Shown here: in pieces, positions 1 through 8,448 of the stretch
Numbering within the stretch: the first letter of the stretch is position 1
How the letters are laid out: every line of letters starts with the position of its first letter
Origin: Bacteroidia bacterium
Lineage (GTDB): Bacteria; Bacteroidota; Bacteroidia; NS11-12g; UBA9320
Reading direction: 5' to 3'
DNA length: 64,000 nt
NCBI GenBank assembly: GCA_018402155.1
Contig: JAGYJG010000001.1
Location: 2,128,501 to 2,192,500 of the forward strand
Notes under the pieces: model-generated
What the model was told of the DNA's origin: nothing
Databases searched by the model: none
The model's input: only the letters and a program-made list of their open reading frames with translations
Made by a program: the position numbers and the translations under genes

Positions 1-279
1 TTCAGTTGCTGGTGAATCTTTCAGCAGGTGCTCAAAATCTTCACCTTTTTTGCCTATAACAGCAATTACGGTCTCAACTGGTACGGTTTCTCCTTCTTTA
101 GCCAAATAGAGTACCTCTCCTTTTTCAAAATTTTCTAGTTCCATTGTGGCTTTATCAGTTTCCACATCAGCTATCATTTCGCTTGACTTTACGGTGTCTC
201 CTATTTTCACAAACCAAGTTACGATGGTACCCTCTTCCATCGTGTCGCTCATTCTAGGTAATTTTATTGCTACTGCCAT
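1..279 (-). CDS. pdhC: Pyruvate dehydrogenase complex E2 (dihydrolipoamide acetyltransferase), N-terminal part
   Basis: Only the first 93 codons are in the window; the gene continues off the left edge. The protein opens with MAVAIKLPRMSDTMEEGTI, the usual beginning of a lipoyl domain in pyruvate dehydrogenase E2 enzymes. The lipoyl attachment lysine is Lys43 in the motif ETDKATME. The domain carries acetyl groups between the E1 and E3 active sites of the complex in the cytoplasm. The ATG at 279 is followed directly by the lipoyl domain, so no earlier start is needed. The catalytic and E1/E3-binding domains are outside the window, so another 2-oxoacid dehydrogenase E2 is possible, though the start matches the pyruvate enzyme best. 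It is divergent from thyA. Confidence 0.85.
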   Translation of the reverse strand, partial: MAVAIKLPRMSDTMEEGTIVTWFVKIGDTVKSSEMIADVETDKATMELENFEKGEVLYLAKEGETVPVETVIAVIGKKGEDFEHLLKDSPATE

Positions 280-300
280 GTTTTTTATCTTTACGCCCCG

Positions 301-308
301 CAAAACTA
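301..308 (-). promoter_or_regulatory. Candidate -7 box for the E2 gene
   Basis: On the minus strand this reads TAGTTTTG, matching the Bacteroidota -7 consensus TAnnTTTG. It lies 21 bases before the ATG at 279. I see no good -33 TTTG at the expected distance, so it is a candidate only. Confidence 0.4.
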
Positions 309-391
309 AACATCCAAGTTTAAATATTGTTGAGAACGGTAATATAATACAGTATTTTATTTCCCATAAATAAACCTTGCTTTGTAACCCA

Positions 392-1186
392 ATGAGAGAG
401 TACGAAGATTTTCTGAGACATGTGTATGAAAATGGAATCCAAAAAACGGATAGAACAGGCACAGGAACTACAAGTGTATTTGGCGGGCAACTTCGGTTTA
501 ACCTAGCCCACTCCTTTCCTTTAATTACTTCCAAAAAAGTTCACTGGAAATCAGTCGTACACGAGCTTTTATGGTTTTTAAAAGGCGAAACTAACATTCA
601 GTATCTCAAAGATCACAAGGTAAAAATTTGGGATGCTTGGGCAGATGAAAATGGTGAACTAGGCCCCGTATATGGAAAACAGTGGAGAGCTTGGGAAGCC
701 ACCAATGGCGAAAAAATAGATCAAATACAATATGTGCTTGACACTCTAAAAACTAACCCAGATAGCAGAAGAATTGTAGTGAACGCCTGGAATGTAGGTG
801 AACTCAATGACATGGCCCTTACTCCTTGCCATTGCTTATTCCAATTCTATGTGGCCAATGGCAAATTGAGCTGCCAACTCTACCAACGTAGTGCTGATTT
901 GTTTTTGGGCGTTCCTTTCAACATAGCAAGCTATGCACTACTTACCCTTATGATAGCCCAGGAGGTTGGCTTGCAGCCAGGAGAATTTGTGCATAGCTTT
1001 GGCGATGCACATATTTATAGCAATCATTTTCAGCAAGTAGAGGAGCAATTGAGTAGAGAAGTACGCCCTTACCCTACAGTAAAATTAAACCCAAAGAAAC
1101 GCTCTGTTTTTGATTTTGTGTATGAAGATTTTGATGTGATAGGTTACAACCCACATCCCAGAATAAGTGCTCCTGTATCAGTTTGA
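392..1186 (+). CDS. thyA: Thymidylate synthase
   Basis: The product is 264 residues, exactly the usual ThyA length. It methylates dUMP to dTMP using methylenetetrahydrofolate in the cytoplasm. Visible signatures are the N-terminal RTGTGT phosphate-binding loop, the catalytic cysteine in [10 protein letters not shown], the dUMP-binding stretch [17 protein letters not shown], and the C-terminal valine of ISAPVSV. An in-frame TTG at 377 would add five residues, but the ATG at 392 gives [11 protein letters not shown], the normal family start, and is preferred. It stands alone, divergent from the E2 gene; about 360 bases follow before the carotenoid operon. Confidence 0.97.
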   Translation: MREYEDFLRHVYENGIQKTDRTGTGTTSVFGGQLRFNLAHSFPLITSKKVHWKSVVHELLWFLKGETNIQYLKDHKVKIWDAWADENGELGPVYGKQWRAWEATNGEKIDQIQYVLDTLKTNPDSRRIVVNAWNVGELNDMALTPCHCLFQFYVANGKLSCQLYQRSADLFLGVPFNIASYALLTLMIAQEVGLQPGEFVHSFGDAHIYSNHFQQVEEQLSREVRPYPTVKLNPKKRSVFDFVYEDFDVIGYNPHPRISAPVSV

Positions 1187-1546
1187 GGTAAGTTGCGCAT
1201 AAGCATTATTTCTGTTTGCTTTTTTGCGTAGTGAATAACGATGGAGAGTAGCGGCTTGTTTGCTTATGGTTACTAAGAAAACCTTTCCTGATAAAATTAA
1301 TTCTGTACTATTAGTCTAAGTTACATTTATACTCTTGAAAAAGCTCCCACTTAAAATCGAAAGCAAACCGTGTGGTTGAAATACAATATCAGTATGCGTT
1401 TGAAACAAAAAGGGTTAAGAGATGTTTGTGTTGTAGAGTAGTTGATTTTTAATTACTCAATGTGAGCTCAAATAACTTAATACTAGATAATTATCAGCCA
1501 GCACGTAAAGCTAAAGTCACTAATACGCCTCTTTCCTTAAAAAAAT
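1187..1546. other. Non-coding gap upstream of the carotenoid operon
   Basis: No gene is visible. The stretch must hold the promoter of the downstream regulator and carotenoid genes. Two perfect short palindromes could be operators: TGAGCTCA at 1463-1470 and GATAATTATC at 1486-1495. A weak TACATTTA at 1322-1329 resembles a -7 box, preceded by an imperfect TGTA/TACA inverted pair (1304-1325). None is strong enough to assign. Confidence 0.4.
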
Positions 1547-2425
1547 ATGTACAGTAGCCTAAGTATAAAAGATTTAGAAAATTTAAGTGGTATAAAAGCC
1601 CATACCATTCGTATGTGGGAGAAGAGGCATAATATTTTTGATCCAAATAGAACTGATACGAACATCCGCTTGTACAGCAACGACGATTTAAAAAAGTTAC
1701 TAAATATTGCCTCGGTACTAGAACACGGCATGAAAATTAGTAAGGTCATAGCACTAAGCACAACCGAACTAAACGAAGAAATAGAACAATTACAACGAGA
1801 AAATATAGATGCGGCTAAAAAAATAGTAATAAATGAATTGATTGTAGCCACACTGCAGTGCAACGTAGTTTCATTTGAAACAATCTTTAGAGAATATATC
1901 AAAGAAAATGACGTAGAGCAGACTATGGAGGAGATTATTTATCCTTTGCTTGTACGTATTGGCTTAATGTGGACAGTAAGTAAGTTAAATCCTGCTCAAG
2001 AGCATTTTGCAAGCCAAATGATACGTCAAAAACTTTTTTCGGCGATAGATAACTTACCAGTTACTAAAAGTGCAGCACGTTTTGTGCTATATTTACCCAA
2101 TAACGAAGACCACGAGATTGGACTTTTGTATGCATACTATCTCATTAAAAAAAGTGGACATGAGTGCATTTATTTGGGTCCGAATGTGCCACTCGTAGAT
2201 GTAGGTAAGTGCTGCAAAAACTCAGAGGCTACACATTTGTTGTGCGCATTTACAATACAAAGACCTTTAGCAATGCTTCAAACCTACATAGCAGACATGA
2301 AGCTAACGTGTTCTGAACAACATATTTTATTGCAAGGATTACCTTCAGAAACATCCGGTTTATTGAGTCATTCTGGTCTTTCTTTTTTACACGAAATAGA
2401 AGATTTGAAAAACATTATTTCTTAA
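1547..2425 (+). CDS. MerR-family regulator with B12-binding domain, CarH-like
   Basis: This 292-residue protein has an N-terminal MerR winged helix (about 5-75, motif HTIRMWEKRH) followed by a cobalamin-binding four-helix bundle and Rossmann domain. The CarH signature W-x9-EH is present (Trp142, Glu152, His153), as is the cobalamin-ligating ExHxxG (Glu187, His189, Gly192). CarH proteins are repressors that bind adenosylcobalamin in the dark and release DNA on illumination, inducing carotenoid genes. The position of Thermus CarH His132, directly after the Trp, is Thr143 here. The gene is first in line with crtI, 38 bases upstream of it, so it probably regulates this operon and itself. Family assignment is firm; light sensing is inferred. 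Confidence 0.9.
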   Translation: MYSSLSIKDLENLSGIKAHTIRMWEKRHNIFDPNRTDTNIRLYSNDDLKKLLNIASVLEHGMKISKVIALSTTELNEEIEQLQRENIDAAKKIVINELIVATLQCNVVSFETIFREYIKENDVEQTMEEIIYPLLVRIGLMWTVSKLNPAQEHFASQMIRQKLFSAIDNLPVTKSAARFVLYLPNNEDHEIGLLYAYYLIKKSGHECIYLGPNVPLVDVGKCCKNSEATHLLCAFTIQRPLAMLQTYIADMKLTCSEQHILLQGLPSETSGLLSHSGLSFLHEIEDLKNIIS

Positions 2426-2463
2426 ATAATGTTTAAATTTACACCCTTTTTAGACTTAGTGTT

Positions 2464-3927
2464 TTGAATATTTCAATAATAGGTTCAGGTTTTTCTTCCC
2501 TTTCCAACGCATGTTACCTGGCTCAGCAAGGTCACAAGGTAAACGTGTATGAAAAAAATATTCAGCTAGGAGGAAGAGCACGTACTATGGAAATTGATGG
2601 TTTTCTTTTTGACATGGGACCTAGCTGGTACTGGATGCCTGACGTGTTTGAAAGTTTTTTTGCAGACTTTGGTAAGAAAGTCTCAGATTTATATGATTTA
2701 AAACGTATAAATCCGAGCTATAGAGTCTTTTGGCCTGATGCTCCAGACGATATTCCGGCAGATTTAAATGAGTTAAAAAAGTACTTTGAAACGTATGAGA
2801 CGGGCTCAGGCAAGAAGCTAGAGCAATTTTTGGAAGAAGCAAAAATGAAATATGAGGTGGGTATGGGTGATTTTGTTTCTAAACCTTCCTTAAGTATTAT
2901 GGAGTTTATAAGCATTGATACTGCTCGAAAAGGATTGTCACTAGACTTGTTCAAACCTATTAGTAAACATATACGACAGTTTTTTAAGCACCCTAAACTT
3001 ATCGAACTGTTAGAATTTCCGGTCTTATTTTTAGGGGCAAAACCTCAAAAAACACCGGCGCTCTACAGTTTAATGAATTATGCTGATATGGCATTAGGTA
3101 CTTGGTACCCTATGGGGGGCATGCACCAAATAGTAAAAGCTATGGTATCGCTTGCCCAAGAACTAGGAGTTGTTTTTCATACCGAAGCAAATGTTGAGGG
3201 AATAGTGGCAGACGGTAGAAAAGTAAAAGGTCTAAATGTCAATGGGGTTTTTTGTGCAGCAGATATTGTTGTCAGTGGGGCAGATTACCACCACACAGAG
3301 CAAAAACTTCTCGATACCCCGTACAGAAACTATGATAAAAAATACTGGGATGAGCGAGTAATGGCACCCTCAAGTTTGTTGTATTACGTTGGTTTGAATA
3401 AACATGTGGAAGGCATTAAACATCACAATCTCTTTTTTGATGAAAGTTTTGATAATCACGCCACAGAAATATATGACACCCACCAATGGCCAGAAGCCCC
3501 TTTGTTTTACGTATGTAACCCTAGTAAAACAGATAGAAGTGTTGCTCCAGAGGGAAAAGAAAATTTATTTTTTTTGGTGCCAGTAAGCACAGAATTAAAA
3601 GACGACGAACCTACCAAAGAACGATATTTCACAATGATATGTGATAGATTGCAGAAACATACAGGACAGGATATTAGACCTCATATAGAAGTGTATGAAA
3701 GCTACGCGCAATCTAATTTTGTGAATGATTACAATAGTTTTAAAGGAAATGCATACGGTCTAGCAAACACTTTAAGACAAACAGCAATACTAAAACCTAG
3801 ATGTAAAAACAAAAATCTCGATAATCTGTATTACATAGGTCAGTTGACCGTCCCCGGACCAGGTGTGCCACCAAGTATCATATCGGGAAAAATAGTAGCT
3901 AAACTTATAGCAAAAGAACAAGGATGA
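2464..3927 (+). CDS. crtI: Phytoene desaturase
   Basis: This 487-residue flavoprotein introduces double bonds into phytoene to give lycopene. It has the N-terminal FAD dinucleotide fold (IIGSGFSSLSNACYL, then an acidic residue in VYEKN) and the C-terminal CrtI signature around GQLTVPGPGVPPSIISGK. The start must be TTG at 2464: an in-frame stop lies at 2434-2436, no ATG falls between, and translation from TTG begins right at the nucleotide-binding strand. The stop codon overlaps the crtB start by four bases (ATGA), which indicates translational coupling. A related CrtI-type desaturase or isomerase is possible, but the neighbours favour phytoene desaturase. Confidence 0.93.
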   Translation: MNISIIGSGFSSLSNACYLAQQGHKVNVYEKNIQLGGRARTMEIDGFLFDMGPSWYWMPDVFESFFADFGKKVSDLYDLKRINPSYRVFWPDAPDDIPADLNELKKYFETYETGSGKKLEQFLEEAKMKYEVGMGDFVSKPSLSIMEFISIDTARKGLSLDLFKPISKHIRQFFKHPKLIELLEFPVLFLGAKPQKTPALYSLMNYADMALGTWYPMGGMHQIVKAMVSLAQELGVVFHTEANVEGIVADGRKVKGLNVNGVFCAADIVVSGADYHHTEQKLLDTPYRNYDKKYWDERVMAPSSLLYYVGLNKHVEGIKHHNLFFDESFDNHATEIYDTHQWPEAPLFYVCNPSKTDRSVAPEGKENLFFLVPVSTELKDDEPTKERYFTMICDRLQKHTGQDIRPHIEVYESYAQSNFVNDYNSFKGNAYGLANTLRQTAILKPRCKNKNLDNLYYIGQLTVPGPGVPPSIISGKIVAKLIAKEQG

Positions 3928-4766
3928 AAGCGTTATTCGATTCTGTATCTCTAAAAACCAGTAAACTGGTCACCAATGCATATAGCACATCTTTTTCTCT
4001 TGGTATACGTATGCTTAACGAATCCGTTAGAAATCCTGTGTATGCTATTTACGGTTTTGTTCGTTTGGCAGATGAGATCGTAGACTCTTTTCATGGTTTT
4101 CAAAAAGAATCATTGATAGCCGATTTTCGTAGGCAAACCGAAGAGGCAATAGCTCAAGGAATAAGTTTAAACCCAATACTTAACAGTTTTCAACACGCCG
4201 TAAATCATTATAATATTGACCAGTGGCTGATTGACGCATTTTTTGATAGCATGGAAATGGACCTAGTAGATCAAGAGTACAATTTAGCCACATTCGAAAA
4301 ATATATACTCGGTAGTGCTCAGGTGGTAGGACTTATGTGTCTTAGGGTTTTTTGTAATGGAGATAACTCACTCTATGAAAGTTTGAAAGATGGCGCAATG
4401 AGCTTGGGCGCGGCCTTTCAAAAGGTCAATTTTTTGCGAGATCTGAAAGCAGATAAAGATAATTTAGGTAGAGTATATTTTCCTGCTATGAATACAAATG
4501 AGTGGACCCCAGCGCTCAAAAAAGAAATAGAAGCTGATATTGCTGCAGATTTTAAGCAAGCGTTAGTAGCGATTAATTTATTGCCTAGCAATTCTAGATA
4601 TGGAGTGTACACAGCATATCGGTATTATTTTAAACTTTTTAAAAAGTTAGAAAATGCAAGTTTTCAAGACTTATTTACTAAAAGACTTCGAGTTCCAAAT
4701 GCTACAAAATTTAGATTGCTTTTTACTTCCAAGGCTAGACTAGCACTTGGCGCTTATTTTTTATAA
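3924..4766 (+). CDS. crtB: Phytoene synthase
   Basis: The 280-residue product belongs to the squalene/phytoene synthase family and condenses two geranylgeranyl diphosphates to phytoene. Both Asp-rich metal and diphosphate motifs are seen: DEIVD in the YGFVRLADEIVDSF region and the second site FLRDLKADKDNLGRVYFP. Length is slightly short for the family (about 280-310) but the fold appears complete. It overlaps crtI by four bases. No GGPP synthase gene (crtE) is present in the window, so the precursor must come from elsewhere in the genome. Confidence 0.94.
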   Translation: MKALFDSVSLKTSKLVTNAYSTSFSLGIRMLNESVRNPVYAIYGFVRLADEIVDSFHGFQKESLIADFRRQTEEAIAQGISLNPILNSFQHAVNHYNIDQWLIDAFFDSMEMDLVDQEYNLATFEKYILGSAQVVGLMCLRVFCNGDNSLYESLKDGAMSLGAAFQKVNFLRDLKADKDNLGRVYFPAMNTNEWTPALKKEIEADIAADFKQALVAINLLPSNSRYGVYTAYRYYFKLFKKLENASFQDLFTKRLRVPNATKFRLLFTSKARLALGAYFL

Positions 4767-4785
4767 TATTATTTAATACTAAAAT

Positions 4786-5238
4786 ATGATTCTAGTATAT
4801 ATCTTTATAACACTCGGGACTTTCTTAGCTATGGAATTTGTAGCTTGGTTTGCTCACAAATATGTGATGCACGGTTTTTTATGGTATCTACACAAGGACC
4901 ATCATCAGCACAATAAGGGTTTTTGGGAAAAAAATGACGCTTTTTTTCTCATATTTGCAATTCCTAGTGCTGCTTGCTATGTACTGGGAAGCGCTGTTAA
5001 CAACCTGTTTCCCTTATTTTTTGTGGGGATAGGAATTTCACTATATGGTGTCGCATACTTTCTAGTTCACGATATTTTTATCCATCAGCGTTTTAAAATA
5101 TTTACACGAACAAATAATAAATACCTGAAGGCTATACGTAAAGCACATAAAATCCACCACAAGCATCTTACCGCAGAAGATGGGGAGTGCTTCGGTATGC
5201 TAATAGTCCCGCCAAAGTATATCAAAGAAGCCAAGTAA
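4786..5238 (+). CDS. crtZ: Beta-carotene hydroxylase
   Basis: This 150-residue membrane di-iron hydroxylase adds 3-hydroxyl groups to beta-carotene rings, giving zeaxanthin. The histidine clusters of the fatty acid hydroxylase superfamily are visible: HKYVMH, HKDHHQH, HDIFIH and HKIHHKH. The N-terminus and the segment near 60-90 are hydrophobic, consistent with an integral membrane enzyme. It begins 19 bases after crtB, and its TAA stop shares one base with the ATG of the lycopene cyclase at 5238. Confidence 0.93.
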   Translation: MILVYIFITLGTFLAMEFVAWFAHKYVMHGFLWYLHKDHHQHNKGFWEKNDAFFLIFAIPSAACYVLGSAVNNLFPLFFVGIGISLYGVAYFLVHDIFIHQRFKIFTRTNNKYLKAIRKAHKIHHKHLTAEDGECFGMLIVPPKYIKEAK

Positions 5239-5925
5239 TGGATACATTATATCTTTGGTTAAATCTAGGAACTATTTTTTTCCCTTTTATACTTAGTTTT
5301 AATAAAATAGGCCATTTTTATACACGCTGGAAACCTATATTTATATCTATTGGGGTAATGTCAACTTTTGTGGTTTCATGGGATATTATTTTTACGCGTT
5401 TGGGTGTTTGGGGCTTTAATCAGGACTATTTAATCGGTCCTTCATTCTTAGATTTACCCCTGGAAGAATGGCTTTTCTTTATATGTATACCCTATGCATT
5501 CATGTTTTTGTATGACCAGCTTGTGGTTCTGCAGGTTAGAAATATTTTGGCACCTATAGAACGCTATTTTGATTACTTTTTTAGGTGTCGCATTGGTTTA
5601 TTTCTTTGCTGGATTTGGCAACATTTATACCACTACTATTTCCTCTATGGTCATCTTATTGGTGCTTGTTATGCTAAGGGTGCAGCCCCCTCATAGAGGT
5701 ATTTTTTATTTAAGTTACGGAATCATTTTAATTCCTTTCTCAGTCGTAAATGGTATTTTGACAGGTTATATAACACCAGAGCCTATTGTATGGTATAACG
5801 ATGCAGAAAATTTAGGCATTCGTTTCTTTACAATTCCTGCAGAGGATTACTTGTATTATTTCTTGATGTATGGCCTCAGTTATACGATATATGAAAGCAT
5901 AAAAAAAGCTACTTTTATAAAGTAG
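5238..5925 (+). CDS. crtYcd: Lycopene cyclase, fused CrtYc-CrtYd type, frameshifted
   Basis: The enzyme cyclises the ends of lycopene to beta-carotene. The first half reads as a polytopic membrane domain with the CrtYc signature (GVWGFN, then LPLEEWLFFICIPY). The second half, with GILTGYITPEPIVWYN and IPAEDYLYYFLMYGL, is in the next reading frame. The frames join at a run of six T at 5577-5582; with five T the product would be a continuous protein of about 228 residues, the normal size of fused bacterial cyclases. Both halves retain conserved motifs, so the break is recent, a sequencing error, or a slippage site. A 13-bp terminator hairpin overlaps the stop codon. Confidence 0.88.
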
Positions 5926-5931
5926 CTTTTT
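5903..5931. terminator. Bidirectional rho-independent terminator between crtYcd and rpoD
   Basis: A perfect 13-bp stem (AAAAAGCTACTTT and its complement) closes a three-base loop, with A-runs on the left and T-runs on the right so that both strands give a hairpin plus U-tract. It overlaps the crtYcd stop codon at 5923-5925 and lies 25 bases past the rpoD stop, so it serves both converging genes. Confidence 0.88.
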
Positions 5932-5955
5932 CGTATGACTAAGTACGAAAAGGTG

Positions 5956-6819
5956 TTAACCTAAGTATGATTTTAATATTTTACTTTTACTAGACTTTCG
6001 AAGCCTACGTAGAGCTTTTTCTTTGATTTGACGAACTCGCTCTCTCGTAAGTCCTACTTTGTCAGAAATATCTTCTAATGTGTGAGCTGGCCCACCATCC
6101 AAGCCGTAATAATATTTGAGCACATCTCGCTCTTTTTCTGAGAGGGTGCTTATAACACGATTTATTTCTTTTCTAAGAGACTCATCCATTAATGGTTGAT
6201 CAGGATTTGGTTCATCATTATTGTCTAAAACACCAAGTAGACTGTTGTCTTCACCCTCAATAAGGGGTGCATCTATGGATAGGTGTCTACCGGATGTTTT
6301 GAAAGCATTTTCTACTTCGGTTACTGATATTTCAAGTTCTTTAGCTATTTCTTCGGGTGTTGGTTCTCGCTCCTGTAACTGCTCCAAACGCGCAGCAGCA
6401 GCACTTATTCTACCTATACTTCCGACTTTATTAAGCGGGAGACGTACAATACGAGATTGGTCGGCAAGAGCTTGCAATATAGACTGTCTGATCCACCAAA
6501 CTGCGTAAGAAATAAATTTAAAACCACGAGTTTCATCAAATCTTTTTGCAGCTTTTATTAGACCCAGATTTCCCTCGTTAATAAGATCTCCCAAAGTTAA
6601 ACCCTGATTTTGATATTGTTTCGAGACAGACACAACAAAACGAAGATTCGCATTTACTAATTTTTCTAACGCAGCCTGATCACCTTCACGTATCCTGCCG
6701 GCTAAAATCACTTCCTCTTGCGCGTCAATCATAGACACTTTACTTATCTCGTTGAGGTATTTATCTAACGATTTGTTTTCCCTGTTGGTAAACTGTTTTG
6801 AAATTTTAAGCTGTCTCAT
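5956..6819 (-). CDS. rpoD: RNA polymerase primary sigma factor
   Basis: The 287-residue protein begins MRQLKI and is the short primary sigma factor typical of Bacteroidota. It directs RNA polymerase to housekeeping promoters with -33 TTTG and -7 TAnnTTTG. Region 1.2 (around [11 protein letters not shown]), region 2 ([40 protein letters not shown]), region 3 ([13 protein letters not shown]) and region 4 ([19 protein letters not shown]) are all present. The long acidic region 1.1 of proteobacterial RpoD is absent, as expected. It is a single-gene unit converging on the carotenoid operon. Confidence 0.96.
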   Translation of the reverse strand: MRQLKISKQFTNRENKSLDKYLNEISKVSMIDAQEEVILAGRIREGDQAALEKLVNANLRFVVSVSKQYQNQGLTLGDLINEGNLGLIKAAKRFDETRGFKFISYAVWWIRQSILQALADQSRIVRLPLNKVGSIGRISAAAARLEQLQEREPTPEEIAKELEISVTEVENAFKTSGRHLSIDAPLIEGEDNSLLGVLDNNDEPNPDQPLMDESLRKEINRVISTLSEKERDVLKYYYGLDGGPAHTLEDISDKVGLTRERVRQIKEKALRRLRKSSKSKILKSYLG

Positions 6820-6854
6820 CTACTTTTAAATGTTTTTTCCTTTTTTAGGACTTG

Positions 6855-6862
6855 CAAAAGTA
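6855..6862 (-). promoter_or_regulatory. Candidate -7 box of rpoD
   Basis: On the minus strand this reads TACTTTTG, a match to TAnnTTTG, and is followed by GCAAG. It lies 36 bases before the rpoD ATG. The -33 element is not clear. Confidence 0.5.
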
Positions 6863-6960
6863 ATATTTTGTGCATATAATGCTAACAATTATCTTTTGGT
6901 ATTTACAGCATAGTTATTGCAAAAAGTGTGCCTAAAGTTAAAAATTTTGCGGCAATCGAA

Positions 6961-6968
6961 TACCTTTG
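6961..6968 (+). promoter_or_regulatory. Candidate -7 box of the isocitrate dehydrogenase gene
   Basis: TACCTTTG matches TAnnTTTG. It ends 19 bases before the ATG at 6988, giving a leader of roughly 13 bases with no Shine-Dalgarno sequence. No -33 TTTG sits at the ideal distance. Confidence 0.5.
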
Positions 6969-6987
6969 AACCCTTACCGACAAATCA

Positions 6988-8448
6988 ATGGAAAACATAA
7001 AAATATCCGTAGCCAAAGGAGACGGGATTGGCCCAGAAATAATGGACGCTGTACTTAAAGTTTTTAAAGCTGCTAAGGTACCTTTAGACTACGAATTTGT
7101 AGAAATGGGAAAAAGTGTTTACGACAGAGGATACACCACAGGAATGACAGAGGAAGCAAAATCTAGCGTAGAGTCTACGGGTATATTGTTTAAAGGACCA
7201 ATGGAAACCCCTAAAGGCGGTGGCGTAAAAAGCATTAATGTAACGGCAAGAAAAACGTGGAACACTCATTCTAATATACGGAAATTCCAAACTATAAAAG
7301 GTGTAGACACTGTCTTTAGTAAAGCGGGCATTCCTATAAATTTAACAATAGTAAGAGAAAACGTAGAAGATACATACGGCGGTATAGAGCATTATATGAC
7401 CAAAGATGTAGCAGTTAGTAGAAGGATTATTTCTAGACCAGGATCTCAGCAAGTTATTAGGTCTGCTTTTGAAACTGCCATAAAAGAGGGATATAGTACT
7501 GTTACTTGTGGTCATAAAGCTAATATAATGAAACTTACAGATGGTATGTTTTTGGATACTTTTTATGAAATAGCCAAAGAGTATCCACAGATAAAAGTAG
7601 AGGATATAATCGTGGATGCCCTATGCATGAAATTGGTGTACACCCCACAAAGTTTTGAGTGTATTGTGCTGACTAATTTGCAAGGTGACATCGTTTCAGA
7701 TTTGTGTGCTGGATTAGTAGGAGGCCTTGGGTTTGCTCCATCGGCAAACTTGGGAGATCACATCAAAATTTTTGAAGCGGTACACGGAACTGCACCTGAC
7801 ATTGCATTTCAAAATTTAGCCAACCCAACTTCACTGCTGCTAAGTGGTGTACTGATGCTCAATCAAATTGGCCTAGAACAGTACGGAGCGGCTATCCGAA
7901 ATGCCGTATTAACCACAATTGATAAAGGATTTTATACGGGCGATTTTGGTAGTGATCGCACAAAATCTGTTGGGACTAATGAGTTTTCTGATGCCATAAT
8001 ACAAGAACTAGACTTTAGCAGAATAACAGATAGTAACCCAGCAAAATATCAGAAACCTATTCCATTGCAGCAAAATAAAATGATGGTTTCAAGCGTCGAG
8101 GTTATAGAGACTGTGGGCATAGATATATTTATAGAAACTGAAACGCAAGCGGATAAGATAGCTGAAATAGTGCAGGCAAATTTAGATAGGGATATGGAAG
8201 TGACTACTATCACAAATCGAGGGACACAAGTATGGCCAGAAGGATCAGTTTTTACAAATTTAGTGGATACCTACATAGTGCGAATTGAAAAAAATACAAC
8301 AGCCGAAATCAAGAAAAAGAAATTTATGGAGCAAGCTATTAGGTTATATGATCATCTCAACATAAGCTCCATTGAAATGCTAATAAGCATAAATGGCAAA
8401 AGAAAATATTCGCTCGCACAGGGTCAAAAAGTAGTAGCAATAAGTTGA
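6988..8448 (+). CDS. icd: Isocitrate dehydrogenase, long form
   Basis: This 486-residue enzyme oxidises isocitrate to 2-oxoglutarate in the TCA cycle. The first 340 residues form the isocitrate/isopropylmalate dehydrogenase fold (start GDGIGPEI, substrate loop TIVRENVEDTYGG, metal and cofactor motif FEAVHGTAPDIA). About 130 further residues (from roughly 355) form a C-terminal domain like that of the Thermus-type NADP enzyme, explaining the length. Cofactor choice cannot be settled by eye. Its stop codon overlaps the TTG start of the next gene (TTGA), so the two are probably cotranscribed. It starts at the first ATG after a -7-like box. Confidence 0.9.
   Translation: MENIKISVAKGDGIGPEIMDAVLKVFKAAKVPLDYEFVEMGKSVYDRGYTTGMTEEAKSSVESTGILFKGPMETPKGGGVKSINVTARKTWNTHSNIRKFQTIKGVDTVFSKAGIPINLTIVRENVEDTYGGIEHYMTKDVAVSRRIISRPGSQQVIRSAFETAIKEGYSTVTCGHKANIMKLTDGMFLDTFYEIAKEYPQIKVEDIIVDALCMKLVYTPQSFECIVLTNLQGDIVSDLCAGLVGGLGFAPSANLGDHIKIFEAVHGTAPDIAFQNLANPTSLLLSGVLMLNQIGLEQYGAAIRNAVLTTIDKGFYTGDFGSDRTKSVGTNEFSDAIIQELDFSRITDSNPAKYQKPIPLQQNKMMVSSVEVIETVGIDIFIETETQADKIAEIVQANLDRDMEVTTITNRGTQVWPEGSVFTNLVDTYIVRIEKNTTAEIKKKKFMEQAIRLYDHLNISSIEMLISINGKRKYSLAQGQKVVAIS

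Noticed and set aside
1537-1902. Minus-strand frame overlapping the CarH-like gene
   Set aside because: The plus strand carries conserved MerR motifs here; the minus frame has a composition without any domain.
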